Shown here piece by piece: positions 1 through 6,231 of a stretch of DNA of 8,013 bases. The position numbers were made by a program, and so were the translations under genes. The notes beneath the pieces are model-generated. The model was not told the origin of the DNA, ran no database searches, and saw nothing but the letters and a program-made list of their open reading frames with translations. How positions within the stretch are numbered: position 1 is the first letter of the stretch; every line of letters begins with the position of its first letter. The stretch is from an uncultured Parvularculaceae bacterium (GTDB taxonomy: Bacteria > Pseudomonadota > Alphaproteobacteria > Caulobacterales > Parvularculaceae): NCBI GenBank assembly GCA_947259815.1, contig CAMYNO010000118.1, forward strand, positions 1 through 8,013, written 5' to 3'.

Positions 1-168
1 CACGCTGTTTGCACTGCACGGGGCGACGATCCCAAAAAGACCTTCAAAAGTCTGCGGGAGCGCCATTTCGCAGGCGGTCTCAAGCCGCCATTCAACCACG
101 CCGCGCGTGACGCCGCCGGTCTCGATCGAAGCTATTATGAGGAGGACGTCGTAATTGGCCCGAATTGA
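1..168 (+). CDS. DUF455 (ferritin-like) family protein, C-terminal fragment
   Basis: Frame 1 is open from the first base to a TGA at 166-168 and encodes 55 residues; the 5' part lies outside the window. The peptide contains HFAGGLKPPFN, then AARDAAGL and a final SYYEED. This closely matches what I recall of the C-terminal signature of DUF455/COG2833 proteins (a 'G-x-LKPPFN-x(3)-AR-x(2)-AG' pattern). That family is described as ferritin-like helical-bundle proteins without an established cellular role. The helical body and any metal ligands would be upstream, so nothing can be said about activity. The gene reads in the same direction as the peptidase–bactofilin pair, but 172 bases separate them, so a shared transcript is uncertain. 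No convincing terminator follows the stop. The open frame and conserved motif make a real gene likely; the family assignment rests on one short motif. Confidence 0.68.
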   Translation, partial: HAVCTARGDDPKKTFKSLRERHFAGGLKPPFNHAARDAAGLDRSYYEEDVVIGPN

Positions 169-301
169 AACAAAAGCGTCGCAGAGTCTGGCTATTTCAA
201 TGATCTTCCGTTAAGGAAATTATGAAAATCCACGTTACACCATCACATAACTGTTGCGTAATGTTCGGAAATGCGGTGCAATATCTTAAGGGGTGGCAGC
301 G

Positions 302-330
302 CATAATTGTATTGTTATGTGGCCAAGGGG
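302..330 (+). promoter_or_regulatory. Leader of the peptidase gene: ribosome binding site and weak -10-like element
   Basis: The 169-340 gap is visibly more AT-rich than the flanking genes, as expected of a promoter region. CATAAT at 302-307 matches five of six bases of a sigma-70 -10 box, but no good -35 sits 16-18 bases upstream of it. An alternative pair is TTGCGT (254-259) and TGCAAT (277-282) with a 17-base spacer, also weak. AAGGGG at 325-330 is a good Shine-Dalgarno sequence ten bases before the ATG at 341 and supports that start. The ribosome binding site is fairly secure; the promoter is a guess. Confidence 0.3.
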
Positions 331-340
331 CGTTTGTTGA

Positions 341-1657
341 ATGAGCCGTCGTACCGGCAACTTAAAACGCGTATTCAGCCGGCTCTTTAAAGAGCGGCAA
401 ATTTATCACCGCAGCGACGGCGTCGTGCATTTTATCTCGATGTCGGCGCAGACGCAGATCGCGTTTGCGGTTGTCGCGTTGGGCGCATTGCTTTGGGTAG
501 CATATGCGTCTGTGAACGTCGTATTCAAAGAGCAGATCATTGTCGCAAAAGAGCGCGAACGGCTCGTCATGCAGACTAATCTGTCCAAGCGTCTTAACGA
601 GGCGAAGACCGCTTACGACGATATCGCCTATCTCAATCACACCTATAAACGTCAGTTCGACGAGACGATGGACGACATCTGGGCGCGCCATCGCGTATTG
701 ACCAACATGGTCGATCGCAAGGCCGCCATCGACCAGAAACTCAATCTACAGGCCGAGGGCCTATCCGCCGCCGGCGGTCCGAACGGACAAAAGCCGGTCA
801 ACGGCAATCGCGTCATGATCGACGTTGCGCCGGGCGAGGCGACGCCGCGCCAGTCGCGGGTCTCCATCCTGCGCAAGGAAGCCGCCACCGAGGCGCGCGA
901 GCGCAATGAAGGCAGCGAGGAAAGCGGCGACGCCGCACAATCCATTAACCTGATGGAAAAGGCCGCGGCAGAGCTATACTCCGAACAGATGATGTTGATC
1001 GCTGCGATCGAGGAAAAAACCGAGCAGCGCATCAGCGAGCTGCGCCAGGTCATCAGTTCGACAGGCGTTGATCCCGATACGCTGATTACGCCGGCGAAGA
1101 TTTCAAATATTTCCCTTGCGCAAGGCGGCCCGTTTATCGAGCCCGGTAGCGAGGCGACCCTTCCGACACGCTATTACGCCCACGCCAATCGCGTCGCCGC
1201 CTCCGTTGATGAGCTCGAAGCGTTGCAAGGGGTGTTACATCATTTGCCCCTGTCATCGCCGCTGACCGTCAACCGGCGCATGACCAGCGGCTTTGGCGTT
1301 CGCCGCGACCCGATCAACGGCAAACACGCAAGCCATCATGGCGTTGACTTTTCCGCGCCCTGGGCCTCGCCCGTGACAGCGACGGCAGCTGGCGTTGTGC
1401 ATTTCGCGGGCACCCGTTCCGGCTTCGGCCGCGTCGTTGAAATTGACCACGGCAACGGATTCGTAACGCGATACGCGCATATGAACAGGATCAAGGTTCG
1501 TCGGGGACAGACAGTCGAACTCCACGATCAGGTCGGCGAATTGGGCAATAGCGGACGCTCCACCGGGCCGCATGTCCACTATGAAGTTCTTTACAAGAAG
1601 CGTCCGGTTAACCCCCGCCGCTTTATCGAGGCAGGTAGATATGTTTTCGAAAGCTAA
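341..1657 (+). CDS. lmdC: Bactofilin-associated M23 (LytM) peptidoglycan endopeptidase, LmdC-like
   Basis: Probable inner-membrane-anchored, periplasmic zinc metallopeptidase that cuts peptidoglycan cross-links. The 438-residue protein starts with a basic, amphipathic cytoplasmic tail (1-36, including KRVFSRLFKERQ). One hydrophobic helix follows at about 37-61, then a charged helical, probably coiled-coil region (64-138 and 200-240) interrupted by a Gly/Pro-rich linker near 141-170. The M23 domain occupies about 305-430. Its motifs are complete: H332-x3-D336 (HHGVD), H380 in YAHM, and H411-x-H413 in GPHVHYE, so it should be catalytically active, unlike degenerate LytM factors such as EnvC. 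The next gene overlaps its 3' end by 17 bases and is a bactofilin. In Hyphomonas neptunium and Rhodomicrobium the equivalent pair, LmdC–BacA, works together in shaping the cell, and the short cytoplasmic tail of LmdC contacts the bactofilin polymer. I infer the same partnership here. AAGGGG upstream supports the ATG at 341. Confidence 0.9.
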   Translation: MSRRTGNLKRVFSRLFKERQIYHRSDGVVHFISMSAQTQIAFAVVALGALLWVAYASVNVVFKEQIIVAKERERLVMQTNLSKRLNEAKTAYDDIAYLNHTYKRQFDETMDDIWARHRVLTNMVDRKAAIDQKLNLQAEGLSAAGGPNGQKPVNGNRVMIDVAPGEATPRQSRVSILRKEAATEARERNEGSEESGDAAQSINLMEKAAAELYSEQMMLIAAIEEKTEQRISELRQVISSTGVDPDTLITPAKISNISLAQGGPFIEPGSEATLPTRYYAHANRVAASVDELEALQGVLHHLPLSSPLTVNRRMTSGFGVRRDPINGKHASHHGVDFSAPWASPVTATAAGVVHFAGTRSGFGRVVEIDHGNGFVTRYAHMNRIKVRRGQTVELHDQVGELGNSGRSTGPHVHYEVLYKKRPVNPRRFIEAGRYVFES

Positions 1658-2240
1658 GACTGGCAAAAATTCTGAGGGCAAGGATGCGCCGGCCGCGCGC
1701 ACTGACGCGGCGGCAGCAGCGCCTTCACCTGTAAAACGGCAGAACGCGCCGCGCGCTTCCAATGTGCCGTCGATCATTTCTCAGGATGTGGTCATGCGCG
1801 GAAACATTAATTCCGCCGGAGAAATTCAGTTTGACGGCTCGCTTGAAGGCGACATCAAAGCCGGCTCGCTGATCGTTGGCGACAAGGCGAGCGTCAAAGG
1901 CGAAATCATCTGTGAATCAATCGTCGTACGCGGCGCCGTCGACGGCGCCATTCGCGCCAAGTCGGTATCGCTGGCGTCAACGGCGCGCATTCAGGGCGAC
2001 ATCCTGCATAGCTCGCTGTCGGTTGAAACCGGCGCGCATTTCGAGGGCAATTGCCGTCACTCGGACGATCCGCTTTCCGACGCTTCTGCAAAAGATTTCC
2101 GCCGCGCGCGTCCATCATCGCCGCCGCCGGCGCCGCGACCGGTGAATACGGCCGAGGGCGAAGAAAATGTTCAAAAGTCCGCCAATGGCAATGCAACGGC
2201 GCCAGCGTTTTTGAGCCAGAACCGCTCTCCGCTGCGCTGA
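1641..2240 (+). CDS. bacA: Bactofilin (polymer-forming cytoskeletal protein), BacA-like
   Basis: Bactofilins form nucleotide-independent filaments beneath the inner membrane that recruit cell-wall enzymes. The 199-residue protein has a disordered Ala/Lys-rich head (1-42), a bactofilin/DUF583 core of short beta-helix repeats (about 43-138, with successive G-D/E-I/L turns such as GSLEGDIKAGSLIVGDKASV) and a Pro-rich disordered tail (150-199). I chose the ATG at 1641 rather than the in-frame one at 1572. It gives the N-terminus MFSKAK, which matches the amphiphilic MFSK-type membrane-targeting peptide reported for Caulobacter BacA, and it has GAGG at 1628-1631 as a plausible ribosome binding site. 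The earlier start would bury this peptide behind 23 residues encoded inside the peptidase. Overlap with the peptidase stop (1655-1657) implies co-transcription and probable translational coupling. The name bacA here means bactofilin A, not undecaprenyl-diphosphatase. Confidence 0.9.
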   Translation: MFSKAKTGKNSEGKDAPAARTDAAAAAPSPVKRQNAPRASNVPSIISQDVVMRGNINSAGEIQFDGSLEGDIKAGSLIVGDKASVKGEIICESIVVRGAVDGAIRAKSVSLASTARIQGDILHSSLSVETGAHFEGNCRHSDDPLSDASAKDFRRARPSSPPPAPRPVNTAEGEENVQKSANGNATAPAFLSQNRSPLR

Positions 2241-2283
2241 CAAAGTTTTACGGGGCTGGGACGGGCTGCATTTGCAGTCCAAA

Positions 2284-2314
2284 AAAAAGGCCGCTCTTCA
2301 TGAGCGGCCTTTTT
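2284..2314. terminator. Bidirectional Rho-independent terminator
   Basis: A perfect 8-bp GC-rich stem, GGCCGCTC (2289-2296) with GAGCGGCC (2302-2309), encloses a five-base TTCAT loop. It is flanked by an A-tract (2281-2288) and a T-tract (2310-2314), which extend the pairing to 13 bp. Each strand therefore presents a hairpin followed by a run of U. It lies 44 bases after the bactofilin stop and 30 bases beyond the stop of the minus-strand membrane-protein gene, so it should end both transcripts. Confidence 0.92.
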
Positions 2315-2343
2315 CTTTGTTCGTTTTTTGGAGGCGAAGGCGC

Positions 2344-2826
2344 TTACCGCGCCCCGCGCATCCCGCCGAGACCGGCAATCACCGTCAGCAAACCGGCGCC
2401 GGCGGTAAGATATGTCCCCCAGCGTATCGCGCCCAGACCGTCGTCCGTGCCCAGAAGGGTCAGCGTCATGAGCCCCATCGCCCCGACCGCGCCAAGACCG
2501 GCAAGCACGGTGATAATACTGGTAAGCCGCCCGATTACCGGCAACAGCCCGATAATCCCCAGAAGCGCCGCCGCAAGCGCCGCCAGCGCCGCCCAGTTCA
2601 CCACATGGCCGACCATGGAACTGTCGTGAAACTCACCCGCATAGGAACAAGCCTCGCCAACCGGCATGCGCAGCTCAACCAAACACCCAATCATATTGCC
2701 GATGAAAATTTCACCAGTCCGCAGCGTTTCGGCGCTGCCCGTCGCGGAACCGGACGTTGTCTCAGCAAACAACGGTCCGAAATACATCGCAGCCACAATA
2801 GCCAGCGGAAGCAGAATTCGTGTCAT
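2344..2826 (-). CDS. Small membrane protein of unknown function (signal peptide, three helices)
   Basis: I do not recognise this 160-residue protein. It begins with a hydrophobic segment that could be a cleavable signal peptide (about 1-21, ending LFAE) or a signal anchor. A polar stretch with two cysteines follows (C48 in IGCLVEL and C60 in EACSYAG). Three hydrophobic helices come next, about 75-97, 101-126 and 134-154, rich in Ala, Gly and Leu. If the signal is cleaved, the Cys-containing segment would be periplasmic and could carry a disulfide. The ATG at 2826 was preferred over an upstream in-frame start at 2898. AGGGG (2833-2837) sits six bases before it, the hydrophobic leader starts right there, and the extra 24 residues are not signal-like. 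It is transcribed away from the nitrilase and ends at the shared terminator. Codon use resembles its neighbours. Real gene likely; function unknown. Confidence 0.75.
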   Translation of the reverse strand: MTRILLPLAIVAAMYFGPLFAETTSGSATGSAETLRTGEIFIGNMIGCLVELRMPVGEACSYAGEFHDSSMVGHVVNWAALAALAAALLGIIGLLPVIGRLTSIITVLAGLGAVGAMGLMTLTLLGTDDGLGAIRWGTYLTAGAGLLTVIAGLGGMRGAR

Positions 2827-2850
2827 ATGGTACCCCTGATCACCCCAATG

Positions 2851-2863
2851 CTGCACAGTGCAG
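2851..2863. repeat. Short perfect palindrome, possible operator
   Basis: CTGCAC and GTGCAG form a perfect inverted repeat around a single central A. It falls at or just after the start point predicted for the minus-strand membrane-protein transcript and upstream of its ribosome binding site. A dimeric repressor could bind here, or the arms could form a small hairpin in the leader. Six-base arms can occur by chance, so this is tentative. Confidence 0.25.
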
Positions 2864-2869
2864 GCCCTT

Positions 2870-2898
2870 ACTTTACCGTCTGTTAACCAACAAGCCAA
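2870..2898 (-). promoter_or_regulatory. Candidate sigma-70-type promoter for the small membrane protein
   Basis: On the minus strand TTGGCT (2898-2893) and TAAAGT (2875-2870) are separated by exactly 17 bases. Each matches four of six consensus bases. Initiation would fall near 2863, leaving a leader of about 37 bases that contains the AGGGG ribosome binding site. The spacing and position are good but the boxes are only moderate. Confidence 0.35.
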
Positions 2899-2931
2899 CA
2901 GGGCGAAGCCTTTGTAACTCGGTACATTTTC

Positions 2932-2960
2932 GTGACTCGGACGGTGCCTTGCGCTAAAAT
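2932..2960 (+). promoter_or_regulatory. Candidate promoter placing the start of transcription at the nitrilase ATG
   Basis: GTGACT (2932-2937, four of six matches to TTGACA) is followed after 17 bases by TAAAAT (2955-2960, five of six matches to TATAAT). Transcription would begin about seven bases after the -10 box, at or next to the A of the ATG at 2967. This predicts a leaderless mRNA, consistent with the lack of any Shine-Dalgarno sequence before 2967. Alternatively the message is read from the ATG at 2991, which has GAGGGA (2974-2979) 11 bases upstream. Confidence 0.45.
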
Positions 2961-2966
2961 TCGCCT

Positions 2967-3971
2967 ATGACGCGAGGGAATTCTTTCAAGATGGCCGCTG
3001 TCCAGGCGGCCCCGGTTTTATTCGACAAAGCCGCCTCGACACAGAAAGCGGCCGCCCTGATCGGCGAAGCGGGCGCGAAAGGCGCGGATATCGCGGTCTT
3101 TGGCGAAACCTGGCTTCCCGGCTATCCCTTCTGGGTCGAGGGTCAGATCACCGACCTCACCTGGGAGGCGAGCGCCGTCTATCTTGAAAACGCCATCGAC
3201 ATTCCCGGACCGGAGACGGCCTATTTATGCGACGCGGCGCGCAACGCCGGCATTGATGTCGTTATCGGCACGGTGGAAAAAGATCCCCATACAGAGGGTA
3301 CAGCCTATTGCACGGCGCTCACCATCGGGCGCGAGGGAGAGATTCTCAATCGGCACCGTAAGTTAAAACCGACGCACGCCGAACGCATTATCTGGGGAGA
3401 TGGCGACGGCGCGGGACTGCGAACAATTTCCCGCCCCTATGGCCGCATCAGCGCGCTCAATTGTTGGGAGCATCAGATGATGCTGCCCGGCTACGCCTTG
3501 GCGGCGCAGGGAACGCAAATCCATGCCGCGCTCTGGCCCGGCTGGGAAAAAACGCCGGGACCGGGCGAATATTGCTGGGCGCGCCAGCATCTGTTGTCGC
3601 GCGCCTTCGCCAGCCAGGCCGGCGCCTATGTGATATGCGCGGCCGGTCTGCGTCTGGAAAAAGATATTCCGGAACGCTGGCGCCCGCTCGGCGTGTGGGA
3701 GCATACAGGCCAGTCGGCGATCATTGATCCGCGCGGGGAAATCATCGCCGCCGCCGACAGCGAAGAGACGGTGCTCATCGCCGAAGGGTCTCTCGACATG
3801 GTGCGCGCCGCGAAAGCCGCCTGCGATATTGCGGGGCATTATTCGCGGCCGGATGTTTTCGATTTACAGATCGACCGGACGCCCTCACCCGCACGCGCTG
3901 CATTCTTTGATATATTGGAAGATCAGGCTGCGGATGAAGCAGATGACGACGGCGATGCAAGCGCGGACTGA
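2967..3971 (+). CDS. Nitrilase (carbon-nitrogen hydrolase superfamily, nitrilase branch)
   Basis: Expected to hydrolyse an organic nitrile to the carboxylic acid and ammonia through a cysteine thioester, in the cytoplasm. The 334 residues span one CN-hydrolase fold with the full triad: E47 in FGETWLPGYPFW, K132 in HRKLKPTHAER and C166 in ALNCWEH. The additional conserved glutamate E139 is present. The HRKLxPTxxER and CWEH motifs point to the true nitrilase branch rather than to amidases, N-carbamoylases or NAD synthetase domains. Substrate cannot be read from sequence; aliphatic, aryl or arylaceto-nitriles and cyanide-type substrates all remain possible. Met1 is kept because family members usually have about 7-9 residues before the first AAVQ strand, but it has no ribosome binding site; Met9 (2991) is the alternative. 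The C-terminus ends in a very acidic tail (about 317-334) whose codons overlap the convergent glycosyltransferase gene by 49 bases. It has no evident operon partner. Confidence 0.9.
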   Translation: MTRGNSFKMAAVQAAPVLFDKAASTQKAAALIGEAGAKGADIAVFGETWLPGYPFWVEGQITDLTWEASAVYLENAIDIPGPETAYLCDAARNAGIDVVIGTVEKDPHTEGTAYCTALTIGREGEILNRHRKLKPTHAERIIWGDGDGAGLRTISRPYGRISALNCWEHQMMLPGYALAAQGTQIHAALWPGWEKTPGPGEYCWARQHLLSRAFASQAGAYVICAAGLRLEKDIPERWRPLGVWEHTGQSAIIDPRGEIIAAADSEETVLIAEGSLDMVRAAKAACDIAGHYSRPDVFDLQIDRTPSPARAAFFDILEDQAADEADDDGDASAD

Positions 3972-5158
3972 AGCGCTGCATCGAACCGCGCGAGCTGGCG
4001 ATCCCATCCATAATCGGTAACGACGCGCCGCCGGGCCGCGGCGCCGATTGCGGCGAGACGCGCACCATCGTTCAATAGCTCAATGATCGCGGCGGCATAC
4101 TCTTCCGCAGTGTCGGCAATCACGATCTCCTCGCCCGCCCGCACGGAAAGTCCCGTCGCCGCAGCGCTTGTCGCGACCATGGGCGTCGCCATGGCCATCG
4201 CCTCAAGAGCCTTGTTCTGAATGCCCCGTGCGATTCTAAGCGGCGCGACCGCCAGTTTCGCAGCGCAAATCCACGGGCGAATATCTTCAACGCGCCCGGT
4301 AACGCAAACGCCGTCGACTTCTCCAAGCGCCATGACAGCCCGCGACGGCCGCGCACCGACAATCGCGAATGTCGCCGACGGCGCCGCGCGGCGTACAGCC
4401 GGCCAGACTTCTTCCACGAAATACAGCACAGCGTCGATATTGGCGCGATAATCCATGGCGCCGGTAAAGACGATGTCCGCCGCGCCGCCCGGAACATCAT
4501 TCGTGCAGGACGGATCGAAATATTCCGTATCCACCCCATTTGACCACCAGCCGACCGGACGGCTGAGGCCGGCGCGCCGGTTAAACTGCGCCGCCTCGTC
4601 CCCGGTGATTGCGAAACTTGCGTCCGCCCAATTCGCAACGGCGTTTTCATAGGCCGCCAGCGTCTTTCCCTCACGCGCAAGCACGAATTTCATGGGGAAG
4701 CGCGCATCGCCCGCATAGGCTGAGAATTTTTCGGAATCCGCATCGCAAAAATCAATCAGGCGCGGACGGCCCGCAACGCCGGTTTCGATATATTGCGCCA
4801 TGGTCGATGAAAACGCGATCTCCGCCGCGAGCGGGCGCCGGCGCAAAGCCTCGACAGCACGCATCATGCGCGCATCGCGAAAATAAGCGAGCGTTAAAGG
4901 CTCGCCGGCAAGCAACCCGCGCGTGCTGCGCGCCGTGGCGATCGTCCGGTCAAGCGGTAGAAGCGTGGCGCTTTCGCAAATTTCCGATAGCATATCCTTG
5001 TGCGCAAAGTCCGCCGGATCGTCCACGAAACAGGCGAGATGGACGCGATAGCGCGCCGCCAGAAATTGCAGCAGCCGCCATGAGCGGATCTTGTCGCCCT
5101 TGTCCGGCGGATAAGGAATCCGGTGCGCCAGAAACAGAACTTCCGGGGCGTTACTCAT
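3923..5158 (-). CDS. Glycosyltransferase family 4-like, XrtA/PEP-CTERM-associated type (TIGR03087-like)
   Basis: Probable cytoplasmic, membrane-peripheral transferase that adds a sugar from an activated donor to a growing lipid-linked exopolysaccharide unit. The 411-residue protein has two Rossmann-like halves. The N-terminal one opens with LAHRIPYPPDKGDKIRS (10-26), highly characteristic of the PEP-CTERM/EpsH-associated sugar transferase family. The C-terminal one carries FTGAMDYRANIDAV (231-244), GRVEDIRPW (288-296) and QNKALEAMAMATPMVAT (314-330), corresponding to the donor-binding GT-B region. The ATG at 5158 was chosen over a longer in-frame start at 5221. It overlaps the upstream stop as ATGA, GGGGAA (5165-5170) is well placed before it, and the protein then starts directly at the first beta strand. 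It is the last gene of the visible minus-strand operon, and no terminator is seen after it. Its Ser/Ala-rich tail (about 398-411) is antisense to the nitrilase tail. Donor and acceptor are unknown. Confidence 0.87.
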   Translation of the reverse strand: MSNAPEVLFLAHRIPYPPDKGDKIRSWRLLQFLAARYRVHLACFVDDPADFAHKDMLSEICESATLLPLDRTIATARSTRGLLAGEPLTLAYFRDARMMRAVEALRRRPLAAEIAFSSTMAQYIETGVAGRPRLIDFCDADSEKFSAYAGDARFPMKFVLAREGKTLAAYENAVANWADASFAITGDEAAQFNRRAGLSRPVGWWSNGVDTEYFDPSCTNDVPGGAADIVFTGAMDYRANIDAVLYFVEEVWPAVRRAAPSATFAIVGARPSRAVMALGEVDGVCVTGRVEDIRPWICAAKLAVAPLRIARGIQNKALEAMAMATPMVATSAAATGLSVRAGEEIVIADTAEEYAAAIIELLNDGARLAAIGAAARRRVVTDYGWDRQLARFDAALQSALASPSSSASSAA

Positions 5159-6231
5159 GGAAAGTTCCCCGCGATCATCGGCCCGATCCGGTTCGCGGCG
5201 GCAAGCGGCATTCGCCGCCACATGGAAACAAAAGCGGCGAATTTCGGATTATTCGGATTGACGTCGGGAATTTCCGCCGCGCGCACAAGGCGCATGCGAT
5301 AGGTCAATGGTTGAGCTTCCGCGCCCCAGAGCTTTTTGAAATGATAGGGGCCGGAACCGATCTTGCTGCGCCCGAAATCAAACCGCGCGCATCCTCTTTC
5401 CGCCGCGCGGCGCATCTGTGACCAGTAAAGATACTCCGCCGCACGGGCCGCGCGCGCCGCCGGCAATGCGCCAATATAATAGGGCCGCACGATACCCTTA
5501 TCGTAAAAACTGAGCAGGGCCGCTACCGGCGCGCCATGCCAGTCGGCGATGGAAATCTCAACCTCTTTCGCATAGCCCCCGACAAGCGCATCGAGAAAAC
5601 GCCTGGGAAAGATGGGCGTGCCATGATCGCGTAGGCTGGCCGCGTAAAGCCCGTAGAATTCATCCGTATCCGACGCTATGCGCAATTTCAGATCGCCGGC
5701 CTGCGCCGACTTGATCGCCTTGCGCAACTCCGCGCGGCGCTTGCGTGGGATCATGGCGAGGTTGTCTTTCTCGCTCGCCGGCAAGGGCAGTTCGAACGCA
5801 GCGTAGACACCGGTTTTCTCTGCCCATTCCGGCGGCAAGGACGGATTGGATCGAAGTTCCAGATAGTTGACGCCCAGCGCTTCGCCCAACGCCGCCGCCT
5901 CATCCGCCAGCTGGTTTACAATCTGCGCGTCGTCGCCTATCGGGCCGCCGGCGACGGAGAATGCCGTGGAGACAAGCGACCGGCCCAATAAAGGCGCGCG
6001 CACATCCACAAGCGGCAGGGCGCCAACGATGTCCTCGTCGCGCCATGCGAGCAGGGAGACGTCGTCATAGCCATAGGCCGCCCGCGCCGCCGCCGCCCAT
6101 CCCGCGCGATGAAAGATCGTTCCCGCATCATGGCGCTCGACATAAGCGTCGATAGCGGCAGCGTCGCCTAGCGTTGCCTTGCGGATCGTGACGGGCGCCT
6201 CACGCGGCGAGATAGCAGCGGCCGCGGTCAT
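5155..6231 (-). CDS. FemAB-related GNAT-fold protein, XrtA/PEP-CTERM-associated type (TIGR03019-like)
   Basis: This family resembles FemAB aminoacyltransferases and GNAT acetyltransferases and occurs in exopolysaccharide/exosortase loci. The presumed role is acyl or aminoacyl transfer onto a polysaccharide or precursor, but the reaction is not established. The 358 residues show an N-terminal GNAT-like half (about 14-150) with TIFHRAGWAAAARAAYGYD and the SVAGGPIGDD turn, a basic segment IPRKRRAELRKAIKSA (161-176), and a C-terminal acetyltransferase half. The latter contains DHGTPIFPRRF (202-212) and the strongly family-like RFDFGRSKIGSGPYHFKKLWG (283-303). No signal peptide or membrane helix is evident. 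The ATG at 6231 makes an ATGA overlap with the deacetylase stop, and the gene's own stop overlaps the glycosyltransferase start the same way, so the three are translationally coupled. The longer in-frame start at 6273 would overlap the deacetylase by 46 bases and adds only low-complexity residues. Confidence 0.85.
   Translation of the reverse strand: MTAAAAISPREAPVTIRKATLGDAAAIDAYVERHDAGTIFHRAGWAAAARAAYGYDDVSLLAWRDEDIVGALPLVDVRAPLLGRSLVSTAFSVAGGPIGDDAQIVNQLADEAAALGEALGVNYLELRSNPSLPPEWAEKTGVYAAFELPLPASEKDNLAMIPRKRRAELRKAIKSAQAGDLKLRIASDTDEFYGLYAASLRDHGTPIFPRRFLDALVGGYAKEVEISIADWHGAPVAALLSFYDKGIVRPYYIGALPAARAARAAEYLYWSQMRRAAERGCARFDFGRSKIGSGPYHFKKLWGAEAQPLTYRMRLVRAAEIPDVNPNNPKFAAFVSMWRRMPLAAANRIGPMIAGNFP

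Noticed and set aside
169..340. Possible terminator or CtrA-type site between the DUF455 and peptidase genes
   Set aside because: The only hairpin noticed (TTCC/GGAA around a GTTAA loop) is too short and has no T-run. The TTAA matches do not form a properly spaced TTAA-N7-TTAA pair.
1253..1777. Minus-strand frame of 174 codons
   Set aside because: It is antisense to the M23 catalytic domain and the bactofilin start, with no motif or operon context.
2051..2629. Plus-strand frame running from the bactofilin gene through the terminator
   Set aside because: It would read straight across the strong terminator hairpin and antisense to the membrane-protein gene, and its composition is low-complexity Pro/Arg/Ala/Ser.
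2272..2886. Plus-strand frame of 204 codons
   Set aside because: It begins at the terminator and is antisense to the signal-peptide-bearing membrane protein. The Arg/Gln/His-rich product has no recognisable feature.
2827..2898. Upstream in-frame start for the small membrane protein
   Set aside because: The extra 24 residues cover the candidate promoter and ribosome binding site and are polar. The start at 2826 has AGGGG at ideal spacing and puts the hydrophobic leader at the N-terminus.
5159..5221. Upstream in-frame start for the glycosyltransferase
   Set aside because: It would overlap the FemAB gene by more than 60 bases and add 21 charged residues before the first beta strand. The ATGA overlap and GGGGAA at 5158 are far better.
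4609..5421. Plus-strand frame of 270 codons
   Set aside because: It lies antisense to the glycosyltransferase and FemAB genes, both of which have clear family motifs. Its product is a Pro/Arg/His-rich mixture typical of shadow frames.
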